Positions 25,060-33,913 of a stretch of 64,000 bases of DNA are shown piece after piece. The notes beneath the pieces were generated by a model. The model did not search any database, was not told where the DNA came from, and worked only from the letters and a program-made list of their open reading frames with translations. The translations under genes were made by a program, and so were the position numbers. Each line of letters begins with the position of its first letter. Positions within the stretch are counted from its first letter, which is position 1. Source of the DNA: Bacillota bacterium (lineage in GTDB: Bacteria > Bacillota > Clostridia > Lachnospirales > Lachnospiraceae). The stretch is from assembly GCA_023421505.1 (NCBI GenBank), contig JAEZTJ010000020.1:1-64000 (forward strand), given 5' to 3'.

Positions 25060-26409
25060 ATGTTCGCTTGGGAAGCAATCCAAAATTCAATTAATTATAT
25101 TGAGAAACATCTGACTGAAGAGATCAATATCCAACAGCTCTCTCATGAAGCAGCCTTATCACCCTATTACTTCCAGCGACTGTTTCGCAGATTATTGAAT
25201 AAACCCGTTCATGACTATATCAGGCTACGAAGACTTGCTAAAGCTTCAGAGGGCTTAATTAGTAAAGAAAAACGCATCCTTGATATAGCACTTGATTATC
25301 AATTTTCAGATCATGCGAATTTTACCCGTGCCTTTAAGGAAGCCTATGGTATAACACCGGAAGAACACCGGAATAACCCCGTTATTCTTAATCACTATGT
25401 CAAGCCTGACTTGTCATTAAGCTATATGGATACTAAGGAAGAAACCACTTATATTGCGGACGGAATCATAATTGAAGTCTCTCGCAGAGCTTTAGGGGAG
25501 GCACGAAGCTTTATGGGAATGGAAGGAGAAATACCCTTTGAAGAATTATCTATTGGGAAGAATACCGGTATTGCCACAGCCGGAATTTTATGGGAGGAGT
25601 TTCATCGACAAAAACCAAAGATCCCGAAGCTGTTGCCTCTGGGAAATGAAATAGGAGTTATAACTTCAAAGGAGTCAAGACTTGGCTGTTGTACGTATTT
25701 TGTAGGTGCAGAAATTCAGGAGTCAGTAAGAACCAGAAAATATGCTACCTTCCAACTGCCAATCGGTGAGTATATCGTCTGCCGTTTTGAAGCGGAAAGC
25801 TTTTCCGAATTAATCAGCTCAGCCATATATAAAGCTATCACCTTCATGAAGCACTTTATGAAGCAGCAAAAGCTGGCCAGTAAAAGCTTTACTGTAGAAA
25901 TGTATTATCCCTATAGCCCTGATTCTTGCATTATGGAATTATGGCTACCGCTTAATTCCTCACAAAGAAGAACAAATACAACCATTCTATGGGATAAGCT
26001 GAGTCAATCACAAAAGCCGGATATGGAACTAATTGGTTCTTATGTAAACAATCCACTATGGGACAATTTATGCAGTCATATTCAAGCGGAGTATCAATGT
26101 AAACCTGTACTTGAATACAGCAAATGCTCGATGCAGCAGGGCTGGAACGTTAAATACAAAAAGGCAGGCCGTTCCCTTTGTACACTGTATCCTTTGGAAG
26201 GCTATTATATCGCACTCGTAGTGATTGGGGAAAAGGAGCGTAACGAAGTGGAATTCATGCTGCCGTCCTGCACGCAGTATCTACAGCAGCTCTATGAAGA
26301 AACTAAAATTGGAATGGGTCAGAAATGGCTTATGATTCAGGTAAGAAATGAAGCCGTATTAGAGGATGTGAAACATTGTATCGCCATCCGAAGAGGAATT
26401 AGAAAATAA
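25060..26409 (+). CDS. AraC-family regulator with GyrI-like and DUF3788-like sensor domains
   Basis: 449 aa. AraC DNA-binding domain at about 5-105 (INIQQLSHEAALSPYYFQRLF and ILDIALDYQFSDHANFTRAF, ending AYGITP). Residues about 135-300 are a GyrI-like effector domain. The last ~140 residues (GWNVKYKKAGRSLCTLYP, then LVVIGEKE) resemble DUF3788, another small-molecule-binding family; this last call is by pattern memory. So one regulator may carry two ligand pockets. AAGGAGG lies 6 bases before the ATG. A free-standing GyrI-like protein follows 16 bases later. The divergent neighbour is aguA, which may be a target. Confidence 0.85.
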   Translation: MFAWEAIQNSINYIEKHLTEEINIQQLSHEAALSPYYFQRLFRRLLNKPVHDYIRLRRLAKASEGLISKEKRILDIALDYQFSDHANFTRAFKEAYGITPEEHRNNPVILNHYVKPDLSLSYMDTKEETTYIADGIIIEVSRRALGEARSFMGMEGEIPFEELSIGKNTGIATAGILWEEFHRQKPKIPKLLPLGNEIGVITSKESRLGCCTYFVGAEIQESVRTRKYATFQLPIGEYIVCRFEAESFSELISSAIYKAITFMKHFMKQQKLASKSFTVEMYYPYSPDSCIMELWLPLNSSQRRTNTTILWDKLSQSQKPDMELIGSYVNNPLWDNLCSHIQAEYQCKPVLEYSKCSMQQGWNVKYKKAGRSLCTLYPLEGYYIALVVIGEKERNEVEFMLPSCTQYLQQLYEETKIGMGQKWLMIQVRNEAVLEDVKHCIAIRRGIRK

Positions 26410-26425
26410 AATCTGGAGGTACTAT

Positions 26426-26887
26426 ATGCCTATTATATCTAAAATAGAATTATTTGAACAACCGAATAAGCACACCTTATCTGTTAGGACCACAATACCT
26501 TTTCATCGTTTTCCGGCTACTGCACAAGAAGTATATTGCAGTATTCTGGAGCATCTAGGACAAAGGAACAATTATCCCGCAGGAGAGCCCTTTGTTTGCT
26601 ATCATAATACTGATCTTGAGAACCTTGATGTTGAGATGTGTTTTCCTGTATCCGAATTAGTGTCTGGAAATGATAATATCCACTCCAATCTCATACCAGC
26701 TCAAAAAACAGTATCAGGCCTTTTTCTGGGAGCTTATGAGCAAACTGATTTATTACTGTTTGAAATGTTTAATTGGATTACTGAACATGGTTATAAGCAA
26801 CAGGGAAAGATATATCATTACTATTTGAATAACGTAGACCGTGATCCAAATGAACTGCTTACTCGTATAGTCATTCCAATCGCCTAG
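26426..26887 (+). CDS. Stand-alone GyrI-like effector-binding protein
   Basis: 153 aa, no DNA-binding domain. It starts with a beta strand and the pattern KIELFEQPNKHTLSVRTTIPF, then LEHLGQRNNYPAGEPFVCYHN and a final strand LLTRIVIPIA. This is the layout of bacterial transcription-activator effector-binding (GyrI/SBP) domains. TGGAGG precedes the ATG, and only 16 bases separate it from the AraC/GyrI gene, so co-expression is very likely. It may hydrolyse or sequester a small molecule sensed by the regulator. Ligand unknown. Confidence 0.75.
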   Translation: MPIISKIELFEQPNKHTLSVRTTIPFHRFPATAQEVYCSILEHLGQRNNYPAGEPFVCYHNTDLENLDVEMCFPVSELVSGNDNIHSNLIPAQKTVSGLFLGAYEQTDLLLFEMFNWITEHGYKQQGKIYHYYLNNVDRDPNELLTRIVIPIA

Positions 26888-27183
26888 ATTATGAAACGTA
26901 TATGTAGAATATATTGAATGCAGATATGTTCTATCAACACTTACCACTTGTACTGCATGGTATATAGAAGTAATTCTAACTACTGCAATATACTTAATAT
27001 ACCCGGCTGATACAATTCTTATTTGCTTCAGGAAAGCCTTCGTATTCCGCTGGGTGTCTTATAACTCTACATATTGAATCTTTCGTTTTTATTCTGTTAT
27101 AAGCATAGAGGTAATATACTGCAACATTATCTACATATCAACCACATTCATAAACAATTATTTCGTTCTGCTTAGCTATATGC
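26888..27183. other. 296-base gap between convergent genes
   Basis: AT-rich. I see no convincing gene, repeat-family member or strong terminator hairpin in it, even though transcripts converge here. Confidence 0.5.
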
Positions 27184-27876
27184 TTATCTCTGATCTATGA
27201 TTCCAGGTAGTTCTCTTAGGTTATTGATTTCATAATCCACTCTGGCATCCGTATGATTGATAAGTCTGCCGGGATTATACCAACAGGTCGTAATACCTGC
27301 ATTGTTGCCTCCCTTTATATCCGAGGAAAGGGAATCGCCGATTATCATTGTTCTTGAGCGGTCAAAGTCTTCCATCCGTTCAAAGCAATAATCAAAGTAT
27401 TCCTTCCTTGGCTTCTGATAGCCTGTTTCCTCAGAGACAAAGATCTTCATCATATACTCATCGATGCCTGAGTCCTTAAATCTTCTTAATTGAGTGTGCG
27501 TTACCCCATTCGTAACAATATATAAATCATAGCGTTTATAAAGTTCCTTGATGACCTCCGGTGCTCCTTCAATAAAGAAATGCTGCATTCCAAGCAGCTC
27601 CTGATACACATCCTCAAATACTACGCCGTCATCCTCAATGCCGATTTCTTTAAAAAGAAGACCAAACCTTGTATATATTACGGTATTTCTATCTACTAAG
27701 CCCTGTTCAAACTTCTTCCATAGATCTTTATTAATCCTTTCATAGGTCTTATAAATCTCCTCATTTAAAGGATAACCATACTTTTTAAAGGCTAATTGTA
27801 AGGCATTCCCCTCACAGGCCGAAAAATCAAACAACGTATCATCCGCATCAAATAGTAATATCTTAAAATGACCCAC
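27184..27876 (-). CDS. yjjG: HAD-family phosphatase, YjjG type
   Basis: 230 aa. Class I HAD motifs are intact: DADDTLF (nucleophile Asp near residue 10), VTNG with T/S, K near GYQKPRKEYF, and MIIGDSLSSDIKGGNNAG. The cap insertion is helical, as in YjjG. YjjG-type enzymes dephosphorylate (non-canonical) pyrimidine nucleoside monophosphates. The start is GTG (27874-27876) with a perfect AAGGAGG 9 bases upstream. It lies downstream of hypE on the same strand, separated by the palindromic element B2, so it may be expressed by readthrough of the hydrogenase operon. Confidence 0.85.
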   Translation of the reverse strand: MGHFKILLFDADDTLFDFSACEGNALQLAFKKYGYPLNEEIYKTYERINKDLWKKFEQGLVDRNTVIYTRFGLLFKEIGIEDDGVVFEDVYQELLGMQHFFIEGAPEVIKELYKRYDLYIVTNGVTHTQLRRFKDSGIDEYMMKIFVSEETGYQKPRKEYFDYCFERMEDFDRSRTMIIGDSLSSDIKGGNNAGITTCWYNPGRLINHTDARVDYEINNLRELPGIIDQR

Positions 27877-27893
27877 GCTATAGTCCTCCTTTG

Positions 27894-28068
27894 TAAAATA
27901 TATTTAGATAATTGCAAAACTATACAGTTTTATTAATTGTATACACAGCATATACTATTCCTTCGCTTCAACGCTCCTATGAGCTTAACTTCCGCTCCGG
28001 AATAGTATATGCTGTGTATACAATACTTACAATTACTGAGTTTCACAATTGTCTAAAAATATATTTTA
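27894..28068. repeat. dispersed palindromic element family B, copy B2, perfect 26-bp arms
   Basis: The arms 27936-27961 (starting ATTGTATACACAGC) and 27999-28024 (ending CTGTGTATACAAT) are exact inverted repeats of 26 bases around a 37-base loop. Outer arms TTTAGATAATTG..AAACT (27903-27921) and AGTTTCACAATTGTCTAAA (28039-28057) also pair, extending to AAAATATATTT at both edges. The right edge contains the hypE stop codon. The core matches the reverse complement of B1. The length, palindromy and absence of a coding frame fit a MITE or an mRNA-stabilising hairpin between hypE and yjjG. Confidence 0.88.
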
Positions 28069-29043
28069 ACATATTCTCGGCAGTCCTTCTCCATACAGAA
28101 CATCGATTATTCTGTTACCCTGAAGTCTTGTCCTCATACTAACGCCTTTTCCCTTTGTTACTTCACCTATTATTTTCGCATTTTTACCGTATTTGTCGCT
28201 TTGTACCACTTTTAACGCCTTCTCAGCCTGATGCCTTGGAATAACAGCTATCATCTTGCCCTCATTTGCCATGTAAAGAGGGTCCAGCCCCAGAATATCA
28301 CAAAAGCCTCTGACCTCACTGCTGACAGGAATAGCCTCCTCCCAAATCTCGATTGCACAGGAGGATTGCTCTGCCGCCTCATTAAGAACAGTTGCAAGAC
28401 CCCCTCTAGTAACATCACGCATACAACGAATAGTTATATTTTCCTTTATTAAGCTTGCTGTAATTCCATTTAAAGGTGCACAGTCACTGGAGATGGTATT
28501 ATCAATTCCCATTCTGTGGGAAAGGATAGCGCTATGATGCTCTCCTAAATTGCCGGAAAGGATAACCACATCCCCTGCTCTGCAATTTGATATACTGACA
28601 CCGCTTTTTACTATCTCACCAATACCGGAGGTATTAATATAGATACCGCCGTTTCCTTCAATCACCTTCGTATCACCCGCAACAATCTTAATCTTCGCCT
28701 CTTTTGCAGCAGCTGCCATCGATTTCACTATTCTCTCAAGGGTTTCTAGCTCTGTACCTTCTTCTATTATAAAGCCTGCTGTTAGATACTTTGGAACAGC
28801 TCCCATCATACTTAAGTCATTTACAGTACCACATACTGCCAGCTTTCCGATATCACCGCCATGAAAAAACAACGGTGTGACCACAAAGGAATCTGTGGTG
28901 TATGCTATTTTTCCGGAAACAGTCAGAACCGCAGCATCCTCAAGCTTATTTAAAGTCTTATTATTAAAATGCTTTATAAAAATCTCTTGAATTAAATTAC
29001 CAGTCTGTTTTCCGCCGCTGCCGTAGGACATATCCACCTTCAT
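28066..29043 (-). CDS. hypE: Hydrogenase maturation carbamoyl dehydratase HypE
   Basis: 325 aa. HypE converts the carbamoyl group received from HypF on its C-terminal cysteine into a thiocyanate, the source of the CN ligands of the NiFe centre. The protein ends in PRIC, the invariant C-terminus with the reactive cysteine. SYGSGGKQT at the start, TTDSFVVTPLFFHGGDIG and MRDVTRGGLATVLNE are the PurM-like ATP-binding motifs. The stop lies at the edge of repeat B2. Start is 6 bases after the hypD stop. Confidence 0.97.
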   Translation of the reverse strand: MKVDMSYGSGGKQTGNLIQEIFIKHFNNKTLNKLEDAAVLTVSGKIAYTTDSFVVTPLFFHGGDIGKLAVCGTVNDLSMMGAVPKYLTAGFIIEEGTELETLERIVKSMAAAAKEAKIKIVAGDTKVIEGNGGIYINTSGIGEIVKSGVSISNCRAGDVVILSGNLGEHHSAILSHRMGIDNTISSDCAPLNGITASLIKENITIRCMRDVTRGGLATVLNEAAEQSSCAIEIWEEAIPVSSEVRGFCDILGLDPLYMANEGKMIAVIPRHQAEKALKVVQSDKYGKNAKIIGEVTKGKGVSMRTRLQGNRIIDVLYGEGLPRIC

Positions 29044-29049
29044 TGTATC

Positions 29050-30102
29050 TCATTCCTTTCCATAATTCCTATACCAGATACCGCAGGCACCCTCTGCAGA
29101 TACCATGCAGGGGCCTATTGCACTAAGCGGTGTACAATTTTTATAGAACAAAGGGCACTCGCTTGGATTAATCCGTCCCAATATAACATCAGTACATCTA
29201 CAGCCCTTAGGGGCATTTTCTTCTATGAAATCTAAATTTTCGTAAGCTTCATACTCCCGATATTCCTTACGTAATTTAAGCCCCGAATTCCCGATCAGTC
29301 CAATCCCTCTCCAAACATCATCAGAAGCCTCAAAGTACTGATGAATTATGTCGGCAGCCTTCGTATTACCTTCTTCTGAAACAGCATTGGCATACAAATT
29401 CTTTACCTGGAAGCGATTGCTGCTAATCTGGGTAATAATCTCATAAACCGCTGCTATAATATGTTCCCCTTCAAAGCCCGCTATCACAAAGGGCTTTTTA
29501 TACTGCTCACAAATCTTTTTAAATAGATTACTGCCGGTAATTACACTGACATGTCCAGGACATAGAAAGGCATCAATCCCTTTCTCATTTTCGCAGATAT
29601 AGGAAAGAGCCGGTAGAATGGTTTTGATAGAGGTCATCAGCTTAAGATTATTAATCTTTTGCTTTATAACCTCCTCCAGTAATAGTGCATAGATAGGGGC
29701 TGTCGTCTCAAAGCCGACCGCTGCAAAGATATACTGAATATCACTATTACTTTTTGCTTCTTCAATCGCCATAAGAGGGGAATAAAGAATTTTCACCTTA
29801 CCTCCCATCGCTTTCGCTTCCGTTAACGATAAGCTGGTTCCTTTGACCTTCATCATATCACCAAAGGTAAGTACACAATGCTTTTCCTTCAGAGAATGCT
29901 CTACCAGCTGATCGATATAGGCCGGAGAGGTAACACAGACCGGACAGCCCGGACCGGAAATAAGCTGTATCTTTGGTGAAAGTAAGCTTCTGATTCCGTT
30001 CTTAAAGATACTCGAGGTATGTGTTCCGCACACCTCCATAATCTTAATCTCTTTTCCGTTGTAGTTTTTTAGCTCATTCTTCACGAGATCCAGCGTATTC
30101 AT
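29050..30102 (-). CDS. hypD: Hydrogenase maturation scaffold HypD
   Basis: 350 aa. Iron-sulfur scaffold, with HypC, on which Fe(CN)2CO is built. Conserved motifs: MEVCGTHTSSI, SGPGCPVCVT (the Fe-binding CPVC), VGFETTAP, LCPGHVSVITG and the C-terminal cluster CRCTDVILGRINPSECPLF with later C residues and GPCMVSAEGAC. Its first 29 bases overlap the end of hypC, a sign of coupled translation of the two partner proteins. Confidence 0.97.
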   Translation of the reverse strand: MNTLDLVKNELKNYNGKEIKIMEVCGTHTSSIFKNGIRSLLSPKIQLISGPGCPVCVTSPAYIDQLVEHSLKEKHCVLTFGDMMKVKGTSLSLTEAKAMGGKVKILYSPLMAIEEAKSNSDIQYIFAAVGFETTAPIYALLLEEVIKQKINNLKLMTSIKTILPALSYICENEKGIDAFLCPGHVSVITGSNLFKKICEQYKKPFVIAGFEGEHIIAAVYEIITQISSNRFQVKNLYANAVSEEGNTKAADIIHQYFEASDDVWRGIGLIGNSGLKLRKEYREYEAYENLDFIEENAPKGCRCTDVILGRINPSECPLFYKNCTPLSAIGPCMVSAEGACGIWYRNYGKE

Positions 30103-30316
30103 TCATTTCCTCCTGAAGCTCCGAAAAAATAGAAAGTATCTCTTCGGCTGCATCCTTTTTTAATACCTCAATTACGCATCCGGCATGAATTAGAACATAA
30201 TCTCCAATTTTTACAGAGACCAGCTTTATATTCGCCTGCGTAAGATTATTCATAATATTCACTTTGGCATAGTCTCCATTTATTTCAACTACCTTACCGG
30301 GTACTGCAACACACAT
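30074..30316 (-). CDS. hypC: Hydrogenase maturation chaperone HypC
   Basis: 80 aa. Small OB-fold chaperone that carries the iron group with HypD and delivers it to the large subunit. The start MCVAVPGKVVEI is the family signature; Cys2 must be near-N-terminal, so I chose ATG 30316 over an in-frame ATG two codons upstream. AGGAT at 5-base spacing fits this choice. GDYVLIHAGCVIEVL matches the rest of the family. The C-terminus is slightly longer than average and overlaps hypD. Confidence 0.96.
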   Translation of the reverse strand: MCVAVPGKVVEINGDYAKVNIMNNLTQANIKLVSVKIGDYVLIHAGCVIEVLKKDAAEEILSIFSELQEEMNEYAGSREE

Positions 30317-30344
30317 GTCCATCCTGCCCTTCTTATTAGGAATG

Positions 30345-32699
30345 TTATACTTTGAGCTTATTCAAAGCCACATAGGTCTGTCCCAGACTGATTGCACCAT
30401 CATTCGGCGGGACAGCCATATTTAAATAAATAATAAAGTCCTTTTGTCTTAGTAGCTTCAAAGTCTGCTCCGTAAGTATTGTGTTCTGGAATACACCGCC
30501 GCTTAAAGCTACTTTTGAACATTGATACCTGTTTTTTAGTTTCATGCATATCGTAGCAATTGCCTCTGCAATGGCATAATGAAAGCCTAGGCTTAAGGAA
30601 CCCTTACTTTTCGTATTTTTCAGTCTGCAAAGTGTTTCGAAGACAGGCTTTGCATCAATTTCCAACCTTTCTTCCTTTTCAATGATTGTAAAGGCTAGTT
30701 CTTCCGGTACTACAAGATTTCTACGAGCCGTAACCGCCTCTTTCTCCAATAATACGGCACATTCCCCTTCATAATGGTTGTAGTGGGCTACGTCAAGTAT
30801 AGATGCTGCCGCATCAAATAATCTTCCTATACTGGAAGTCATAACCGTATTAATTTTATTCTCTATCGCAGCCTCAAGAATTTTGCTGCGTTCATCCTCA
30901 ACATATTTATTAAGACCGGCGTCTATAAGATAACAGGCAGCCGTCTTTTTCGCATCCTTCATCGATTCATCTCCACCCAGTATAGGCGTGTACTTAAGAT
31001 GAGCTGCCCGTATAAAGTCAGCTCCTTCACAGATTAGAAATTCTCCACCCCAGATACAGCCATCCGTCCCGTAACCGGTTCCATCAAAGGCTATTCCGAT
31101 TATCCTTTCCTTTAAATCATGCTCCGCCATTACTGAAGCAATATGGGCATGATGATGTTGTACCATAAGTAAGGGAAGACCAAGCTCCTTAGCAAACCGG
31201 GAGGAATGATAGTTCGGATGGAGGTCACAGACAGCATAGGAGGGAGCTATTTTTAATAAGCAGGTTAAATCCTCGTAGGCTTTCTTAAATTCCTGCATAA
31301 CCGCAGCTTCTTCAAGATCACCGAAGGCTTGAGACACGACGGCATTACCAGCCTTATATAGGGTAAATGCTGCTTTTAAATCTCCTCCGGCGGCAAATAT
31401 CAGCTTGTCTTGTGATATTTGAAGATGGTTATCCGTTTTCTGCGGTCGACTATCTTGAATAGTATGAGAAGCACTTTCTGTCTGTTCGGTTTGATTCATA
31501 AAGATAGGATATGGAACATAGCCTCTGCTTCTTCTGATCAGCTGGAGCTTTCCATCAATAATCTTCGCAACAGAATCATCCACTGATCTTACTATTCTTC
31601 TTTTGTTATATAATACGCCTTGTAAATAAGGAGATTTTATGGATAGCATGGTAGCATCCTCTCTGATAATTGGTTGATTTGAGAGGTTTGCGCTGGTCAT
31701 AATTAAGGGGCCGCAGCTTTCGGTAAGCAGTACCTGCAAAGGGGTATATGGTAAAAAAGCACCGCAATAGAGACTCCCATTATTGGTGGAAGGGGCCATC
31801 GTATCCTGCTTTAAATATAATAGTACGATTGGTCTTGCCTTCGTCTTTAGATATGCACTTTCTTCCTCTGATATCGTACAATACTTCTCAATCTCATAAA
31901 GAGAAGGAAACATTACTGCAAAGGGCTTTTCCTCCCTGCCCTTTAATTTACGAAGCCTTTGAACCGTCTCTTCCAAAAAGGGAGAGCATACCAGATGATA
32001 GCCTCCAATTCCCTTTACAGCAAGTATACCACCTTTCTTTAAAAGCAGCACGGCCTTTTTCAAAGCATCGCTGTGATAAAGCTCTGTTACTGCCTGATCG
32101 CTTCCGGTTCTGTCCGATAATATTAAGTATGGGCCGCAATCATTACAGGATATCGTCTGCGCGTGAAACCGTCTGCTCTCCGGTGAAAGATACTCCTGCT
32201 GACAAGTTGGACACAGTATAAAATCCTTCATCGTTGTTGTATGTCTGTCATAAGGTAATGCCTCCATAATTGTATAGCGCGGCCCACAGGACATACAGCT
32301 TAGAAAGGGATTCTGATACCGTCTGTCAGTTACAGCCATTAACTCCTCCTGACATTTTTGGCAAACGGGCAAGTCCGGCACAACGATTGCTATCTCATCG
32401 CTTACTTTACTAGTAAGGATTATAAAATCATCAAATTCCTGGAAGGGAATATCTTCAACTTCAAGCTTAATTATTTCACTGCCATTTGAATTATCTTCCC
32501 TTAGCTGCTTGATAAAAAGCTTTAAATCCTCCTCTGCGGCACAAGCGATGATTTCGACATAGCCTCCAACATTTCGTACCCTGCCCTTAACCTTATATAT
32601 TTTTGCAATACGATAAACAAGGGGTCGAAATCCAACCCCTTGTACAATACCATACACCTTTATCTTTTTCGTTATCAATTTATTTTTTCCATTATCCAT
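30345..32699 (-). CDS. hypF: Carbamoyltransferase HypF
   Basis: 784 aa. Makes the CN precursor from carbamoyl phosphate and passes it to HypE. Order of domains: acylphosphatase (1-95, GIVQGVGFRPLVYRIAK), two Cx2C zinc-finger pairs (about 110-190), YrdC-like (about 205-390, GILAVKGIGGYHLVC), then a Kae1-like domain (about 440-784) with HHHAHIASVMAEH and DGTGYGTDG. A ~40-residue polar linker rich in Q, S and T separates the last two domains and seems longer than usual. The start overlaps the hypB end by 25 bases. Confidence 0.96.
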   Translation of the reverse strand: MDNGKNKLITKKIKVYGIVQGVGFRPLVYRIAKIYKVKGRVRNVGGYVEIIACAAEEDLKLFIKQLREDNSNGSEIIKLEVEDIPFQEFDDFIILTSKVSDEIAIVVPDLPVCQKCQEELMAVTDRRYQNPFLSCMSCGPRYTIMEALPYDRHTTTMKDFILCPTCQQEYLSPESRRFHAQTISCNDCGPYLILSDRTGSDQAVTELYHSDALKKAVLLLKKGGILAVKGIGGYHLVCSPFLEETVQRLRKLKGREEKPFAVMFPSLYEIEKYCTISEEESAYLKTKARPIVLLYLKQDTMAPSTNNGSLYCGAFLPYTPLQVLLTESCGPLIMTSANLSNQPIIREDATMLSIKSPYLQGVLYNKRRIVRSVDDSVAKIIDGKLQLIRRSRGYVPYPIFMNQTEQTESASHTIQDSRPQKTDNHLQISQDKLIFAAGGDLKAAFTLYKAGNAVVSQAFGDLEEAAVMQEFKKAYEDLTCLLKIAPSYAVCDLHPNYHSSRFAKELGLPLLMVQHHHAHIASVMAEHDLKERIIGIAFDGTGYGTDGCIWGGEFLICEGADFIRAAHLKYTPILGGDESMKDAKKTAACYLIDAGLNKYVEDERSKILEAAIENKINTVMTSSIGRLFDAAASILDVAHYNHYEGECAVLLEKEAVTARRNLVVPEELAFTIIEKEERLEIDAKPVFETLCRLKNTKSKGSLSLGFHYAIAEAIATICMKLKNRYQCSKVALSGGVFQNTILTEQTLKLLRQKDFIIYLNMAVPPNDGAISLGQTYVALNKLKV

Positions 32700-33325
32700 G
32701 CTGCTACTTTATCATAACCCTCTTCCGTTTTACCGGATACCTTAATTACGGGAGCTGTTTTATTTAAAGCCCTAACACCCTTCATAAAGAATTCCTCATC
32801 AAATTCTACATATGGTAAAAGGTCGCATTTATTCAGTAATATGATATCTGCTTTTTCAAAAGCCAGAGGATATTTATAGGGCTTATCGCTTCCCTCTGTT
32901 ACCGTTGCTATTAACATTTTTGCATGCTCACCAATCATGAATTCAGCAGGGCATACCAGATTTCCTATGTTCTCAATAAATAATACACCATTACTAAGCT
33001 TTAATTCCTCAACCGCATTCCCGATTAAAGGCGAATCAAGATGACACGCTCCGCCGGTATTGATCTGAATTGCTTTAATTCCCAGTGCTTGTAAGGCCTT
33101 CGTATCAAAATCCGCTTCTATATCACCTTCAATAACATAAGGTGTAGTCTTCGCAAGACGCTTGATTATTTGTACCAGTGATGTAGTTTTTCCCGCTCCG
33201 GGAGCTCCCATTACATTAATCGCATAAATACCCTTCTTGGTTAAGGACTTGTTTATTTCAGCAGCTACCTCATCATTTTTGTCGTACACAGACTGCATGA
33301 TCTCAATTTCTTTCGTTTCTGACAT
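32675..33325 (-). CDS. hypB: Hydrogenase nickel-incorporation GTPase HypB
   Basis: 216 aa. SIMIBI GTPase that, with HypA, inserts nickel into the large subunit. GAPGAGKTTS (P-loop), GDIEAD, the metal-site motif GGACHLDSPL and NKCDLLPY (specificity) are all present. It lacks the N-terminal CxxGC or His-rich nickel-storage stretch that some HypB proteins have. ATG 33325 has AGGAGG 7 bases upstream. The upstream ATG at 33397 is inside a repeat and is rejected. Separated from hypA by a 250-base gap holding repeat A3. Confidence 0.95.
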   Translation of the reverse strand: MSETKEIEIMQSVYDKNDEVAAEINKSLTKKGIYAINVMGAPGAGKTTSLVQIIKRLAKTTPYVIEGDIEADFDTKALQALGIKAIQINTGGACHLDSPLIGNAVEELKLSNGVLFIENIGNLVCPAEFMIGEHAKMLIATVTEGSDKPYKYPLAFEKADIILLNKCDLLPYVEFDEEFFMKGVRALNKTAPVIKVSGKTEEGYDKVAAWIMEKIN

Positions 33326-33352
33326 AACAAACCTCCTCTCTTTGATAAATAC

Positions 33353-33530
33353 ATTTACTAATGCGAAATAATATAGTCCTGTTAGTTGTATAAACAACTA
33401 AGTACCAACGACTTCATACAGTTGCTCATCAAACCATGTTCTACATCACTTTGCTATAAGTAGTGTTTGTGCAAATTAGAAGCTATATTGTTCGAGGAGC
33501 TTTTAGCATTCCAATCCTAATAATGTAGGA
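33353..33530 (+). repeat. family A repeat, copy A3, with a family B-like fragment at its left edge
   Basis: 33397-33530 repeats A1 over CTAAGTACCAACGACTTCAT, CAGTTGCTCATCAAAC and AAGTAGTGTTTGTGCAAATT with few changes. 33353-33395 (ACTAATGCGAAATAATAT..) resembles the end of family B. It sits between hypA and hypB inside the hydrogenase operon, in an orientation independent of transcription. Confidence 0.78.
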
Positions 33531-33574
33531 ATATAATTTCTTTTGCTGTAAATCCTTTTATACACTTTCTGAGT

Positions 33575-33913
33575 TTATATTTCTATAGATTTAATATAAA
33601 ATTCCTGTCCAATTTTCGTTGGAAGCCCCTGCCCCTTGCAAAGAGGACATTCAAAGGAAAAAGGCTTTCTGGTAAAAAGCTCACCACAGCTATTGCATTT
33701 TAATTTGGGCACGATTCGTTCTATGTTAAGCCTTGCCTTTTCGCATACACTTCCCTCAGCTATCAGATCAAAATATAATTCAATCGAGCTTGCCACATAA
33801 CCGCAGTAGTCCCCGACAACCAGATTGATTACCTTAACTTCCTCTGCATTATTCTTTAACGCATATTCTCCTGCTATTTCAATGATTCGTTGGGTGATTG
33901 GGTATTCGTGCAT
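33575..33913 (-). CDS. hypA: Hydrogenase nickel-insertion protein HypA
   Basis: 112 aa. It starts MHEYPITQRI, with His2 the nickel ligand. The zinc ribbon is CNSC and CPLC about 21 residues apart, in the last third. Its first 40 bases overlap the end of echF, so the structural and maturation genes are translationally linked. Confidence 0.95.
   Translation of the reverse strand: MHEYPITQRIIEIAGEYALKNNAEEVKVINLVVGDYCGYVASSIELYFDLIAEGSVCEKARLNIERIVPKLKCNSCGELFTRKPFSFECPLCKGQGLPTKIGQEFYIKSIEI

Noticed and set aside
31748..32221. 157-codon frame antisense to hypF
   Set aside because: hypF is complete and conserved on the opposite strand; the translation shows no family features.
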